Shown here: positions 61,176-64,000 of the stretch, in pieces
Position numbering within the stretch: the stretch's first letter is position 1
How the letters are laid out: each line of letters starts with the position of its first letter
Assembly: GCA_001599715.1 (NCBI GenBank)
Contig: BCHU01000008.1
Coordinates: forward strand, 1,240,001-1,304,000
DNA from: Phaeotremella fagi
Lineage: Eukaryota; Basidiomycota; Tremellomycetes; Tremellales; Phaeotremellaceae
Direction: 5' to 3'
Length of the DNA stretch: 64,000 nucleotides
The notes under the pieces: model-generated
The model's input: the letters and a program-made list of their open reading frames with translations, nothing else
Databases searched by the model: none
What the model was told of the DNA's origin: nothing
Position numbers and translations under genes: made by a program

Positions 61176-62924
61176 ATGTCAAACCCAATCATCCCAGGCT
61201 TCAACCCAGACCCATCAATATGTTGTGTAAACCAAGATTTCTTCCTAGCAACCTCGACATTCGAATTCTTCCCCGGTGTACCGATCTACCATTCCACAGA
61301 TTTGATCAATTGGAAATTGATCGGTCATGCTCTCACTCGATCTAGTCAATTGAATCTTAGAGCTGTGCCGTTCTCAGGTGGTGTTTGGGCACCTACGTTG
61401 AGATTTTTCAAGGGGAGGTTTTATATGATTACCTCTGTTATGCATGGGAGGGGGTCTGCCGAGGTGGGTTATAGACTTTGTAGTTGATTATCTTACGCTG
61501 CTTTTAGTATTCACCTCGACCTTTTGTCGTTTGGACTGATAACATCTGGGATGAGAATAGTTGGAGTGATCCGATTCATTTCCAGACTTATGGAATCGAT
61601 CCTGATGTAAGTTGATCAATATTTCAGAAGATTAGTCGTCTAACCTAACCAAAGCTGTTCTTCGATGACGACGGCAAAGTCTATCTCTGCACTGCACCAA
61701 AATCTCAACCTCATCAAAACCTAACCGGCAACCCAGTCCATCTAATAACAGTCTGCAGTGAAGTCGATATCAAAACTGGTAAATCTCTTTCATCCCAGGT
61801 GATACTTCGAGTGTCAGATGTTGGAAGAAGGATCGCGGAGGGTGCCCACATATTCAAAAAGGATGATTGGTATTATCTGATAACAGCTGAAGGGGGTACT
61901 CAAGATCAACATCGGGAGGTGATCACTCGTAGTCGATCACCGCTTGGTCCATATGATGCTCCGGAGGGTATCAATCCTATTATCTTTAATGGTCAACATC
62001 CTGAGGTTCGGTGTACTGGACATGCTGATTTTGTTAGAGGTCCGGATGGAAGATGGTGGACTGTGTTGTTGGGAGTTAGAGATCAGAGTAACGGTATTGC
62101 TCCACTTCAACGGGAAACCTTTTTGGCGCCTGTTGATTGGTCAGATGATGGTTGGCCTGTCGTTAATGGAGGAGAACCAATTTCGTTGAAGATCCCAACG
62201 ACTCTTCCTGCACTTACGACCTCATCTTCATGGAGGGATGACTTTGATAGCGGTGAGCCAGGTCATGTACCGAATCTCTATTAGGAACTAACTTGATTGT
62301 AGAATCTTTACAGAAAGGATGGTATTTCATTAGAACACCTTGGGGTCACGAATACTCTCTTTCAGATCGAAAAAGTCATCTAACACTCTATGGAAATGGG
62401 TATTCAATCAATCAAGCCGAATGTCCAAGTATGCTTTTGAGAAAACAGACAGAATTAAGTGGAATGTGGTCAACGGTTATTGAGTTCGAACCGAAATCTA
62501 CGATTGAGGAAGCAGGGACGGTCGTTTACATCAGTGGTCATTCATATATCGCTCTACTCATTCGTCGAACTTCATCAGGAACGAAACAGATCGTGGCGAG
62601 ATGGCCATCAAGTGAAGGGAAAGAATTTGATGTGAGTTCAAACGCAACTACTTATTCTGATCAAAACAGGAACTCAGTCTGGATTTGAAAACGACCAATC
62701 GACCTATCGAACTGCAGATCAAAGCTTCACCCTTGACATATGAATTACTGTATAAAGAAGATAACCAATTGCACAGTGTAAAAGAATTTTCAACCAAAGT
62801 TCTACATGGCGATATAGGACTCAGAGTCTTTACTGGACCACATTTCGGGTTATTTTCGCAAAGTAAAAACGAGCCCAGTGAATCACCAGCATATTTCGAT
62901 TGGGCTTCATTCCAACCTTTTTGA
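61176..62924 (+). CDS. GH43 beta-xylosidase / alpha-arabinofuranosidase, cytosolic
   Basis: Inverting glycosidase of family GH43 with the C-terminal beta-sandwich typical of beta-xylosidases. The five-bladed propeller starts at once: NPIIPGFNPDPSICCVNQDF (general base Asp), then GVPIYHSTDLINWKLIGHAL and GVWAPTLRFFKGRFYMI. GIDPDLFFDDDGKVYL carries the modulating Asp and RIAEGAHIFKKDDWYYL the acid Glu. RCTGHADFVRGPDGRWWTVL follows. The second domain opens WRDDFDSESLQKGWYFIRTP and ends ESPAYFDWASFQPF. There is no signal peptide, so the substrate must be imported as a small oligosaccharide. About six exons; near 520 residues. The next gene downstream encodes a transporter, but of an organic-anion family, so a link is not evident. 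Confidence 0.88.
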
Positions 62925-63530
62925 GTTTATTTCAAAACCCGAGTAAAACCTCTTGTGGATCAATAACTTCCTAATGGGGGAAAGGGGGGAGATAAAACAT
63001 CGGAAAGAGATGGGAGATACATTTCGTAGAACCCATGATTATGCAATGAATGATGATCAAATCCAGCGCAATGGCCCTAAATAAGGAGAACAGTATCCAT
63101 CTGACCTGAAACCACCAACTCCACGCCAAGCATTAATTTAAGACTAAAATTGGAATCCGTGCCGCTTACCGCTGCAAGCTCCGTGCCCTGATCGTGGCGG
63201 CCCGCTTCATTTCTCACCTACTCGAGGTGGATTTTCTTCGTCTTTTCTCATTGTTCTCTTCTCTCTGTGATGCTTGCAAGACGAAGGGGGTATCCACCGC
63301 TGAGAATTCGCTGTGAAAAAGGTTTATTTGTCCCCCATGGGTCTCTATTCTTTTACAGCGGTTTCCCACCGCGGGGGTCAGGTGTATGTTTAGTCCTGAT
63401 ATTTCGATTTGATACTTAATTTCTTTAGTATATAATTGGAAGTTGCGATCTTTTTATTCTTTCTTAGATCAACCTCACCTTTATTCATTCGTCACACTTT
63501 ATTTTGATCATTTAATTTTATACACTCATA
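62925..63530. other. intergenic region upstream of the ACS transporter
   Basis: About 600 bases holding the GH43 3' UTR and the transporter promoter. It has several G/C-rich strings unlike the surrounding AT-rich DNA (for example CCGCGGGGG near 63370). No gene recognised. Confidence 0.5.
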
Positions 63531-64000
63531 ATGTCTAGAGTTGAAAAAGCTGAGGTGGAAGATATTGAATTTGCTGGTGTAGGTGAAACCGTTGAGAAAG
63601 GTGATGTGGTAGCGGAAGTTGCTGCTCAACCCGTTCATGGTTTTGTCATTCCTGAAGAATACAAGAAGATCGTAAGTCAAGGTCCTCTCCACATAAACCT
63701 AATTAAAAGATAACAACACTGACATTTGATAATCCTTTTCAACAGCATCGTCGAGTGAATCTTAAAATCGATTTCATCGTTCTACCACCACTAGTCTGTT
63801 GTTATCTCATGACAAGTCTCGATAGGAACAACGTCGGTAATGCCCAAACAGTAAATTTCCTTGGTGATCTAGGAATAAACGCCACGGCTTTGAACACAGC
63901 TTCAATCATCTTCTACGCTATCCGTAAGTAATTTTTATTGTTTATGGCGTTCTCACCGTTCTGACCGATGAACATAGTTGGTCCAATGTATCCTATCTCT
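63531..64000 (+). CDS. MFS transporter, anion:cation symporter (Dal5/allantoate permease) family, 5' part
   Basis: Only the first three exons are inside the window. ATG 63531 starts a hydrophilic, acidic N-terminus (SRVEKAEVEDIEFAGVGETV). After an intron the sequence HRRVNLKIDFIVLPPLVCC enters the first membrane span, followed by YLMTSLDRNNVGNAQTVNFL. That 'LDR.N..NA' string right after TM1 is the hallmark of the ACS family of fungal permeases for allantoate, vitamins and other organic anions. The second span region (LNTASIIFYAILGPMYP) runs off the window. The Cys-Ile codon border at the last intron is consistent. Substrate unknown. Confidence 0.82.

Noticed and set aside
61176..64000. Possible sugar-utilisation pair (GH43 plus transporter)
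   Set aside because: The transporter has the LDR.N signature of the organic-anion ACS family, not of sugar porters, so functional linkage is not supported.

Overview
The window is nuclear DNA of a basidiomycete yeast. Evidence: every multi-exon gene is cut by many short GT-AG introns (mostly 40-70 nt). Protein families and exon style fit Tremellomycetes (Kwoniella/Cryptococcus-like). The single tRNA carries a eukaryotic-type intron. There are no operons. I see no transposon, plasmid, virus or CRISPR, so this looks like an ordinary chromosome arm with dense genes on both strands. Gene models below were assembled by hand from splice sites, reading-frame continuity and family motifs. Exon joins are therefore predictions.

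Layout. 0-7 kb: 3' end of a HEL2/ZNF598-type ubiquitin ligase gene, a HAD phosphatase, the cohesion factor CTF8, an intron-containing tRNA-Thr(CGU) and vacuolar carboxypeptidase S. 7-17 kb: a large coiled-coil protein of unknown function, a mitochondrial protein resembling the bacterial RNase P protein subunit (RnpA), a decayed gene, a small Cys-rich protein, the 2-Cys peroxiredoxin TSA1 and the tail-anchored-protein receptor subunit GET1. 17-30 kb: kinetochore DSN1, a multi-pass membrane protein, a 75-residue helical protein, a DHA1-type MFS exporter, a RING-like protein and a secreted Asn/Ser/Thr-rich protein. 30-44 kb: aminopeptidase P, a WetA/ESC1-related developmental regulator with 3.4 kb of non-coding DNA upstream, an EF-hand external NADH dehydrogenase and a membrane-anchored ER cyclophilin. 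44-54 kb: DNAJC9, the pre-mRNA cleavage factor CFIm25, a PAF-acetylhydrolase-like lipase, a small coiled-coil protein, ribosomal protein eL13 and a large acidic orphan. 54-64 kb: WEE1 kinase, the Ran exchange factor RCC1/SRM1, a cytosolic GH43 beta-xylosidase and the start of an anion:cation-symporter MFS gene.

The genes are mostly unrelated housekeeping functions. The observations most worth a second look are the RnpA-like mitochondrial protein, a peroxiredoxin whose stop codon overlaps a splice donor so that splicing would add a basic nuclear-localisation-like tail, an identical CGG-N7-CGG motif in three intergenic regions, and the WetA-family regulator with its long upstream region.
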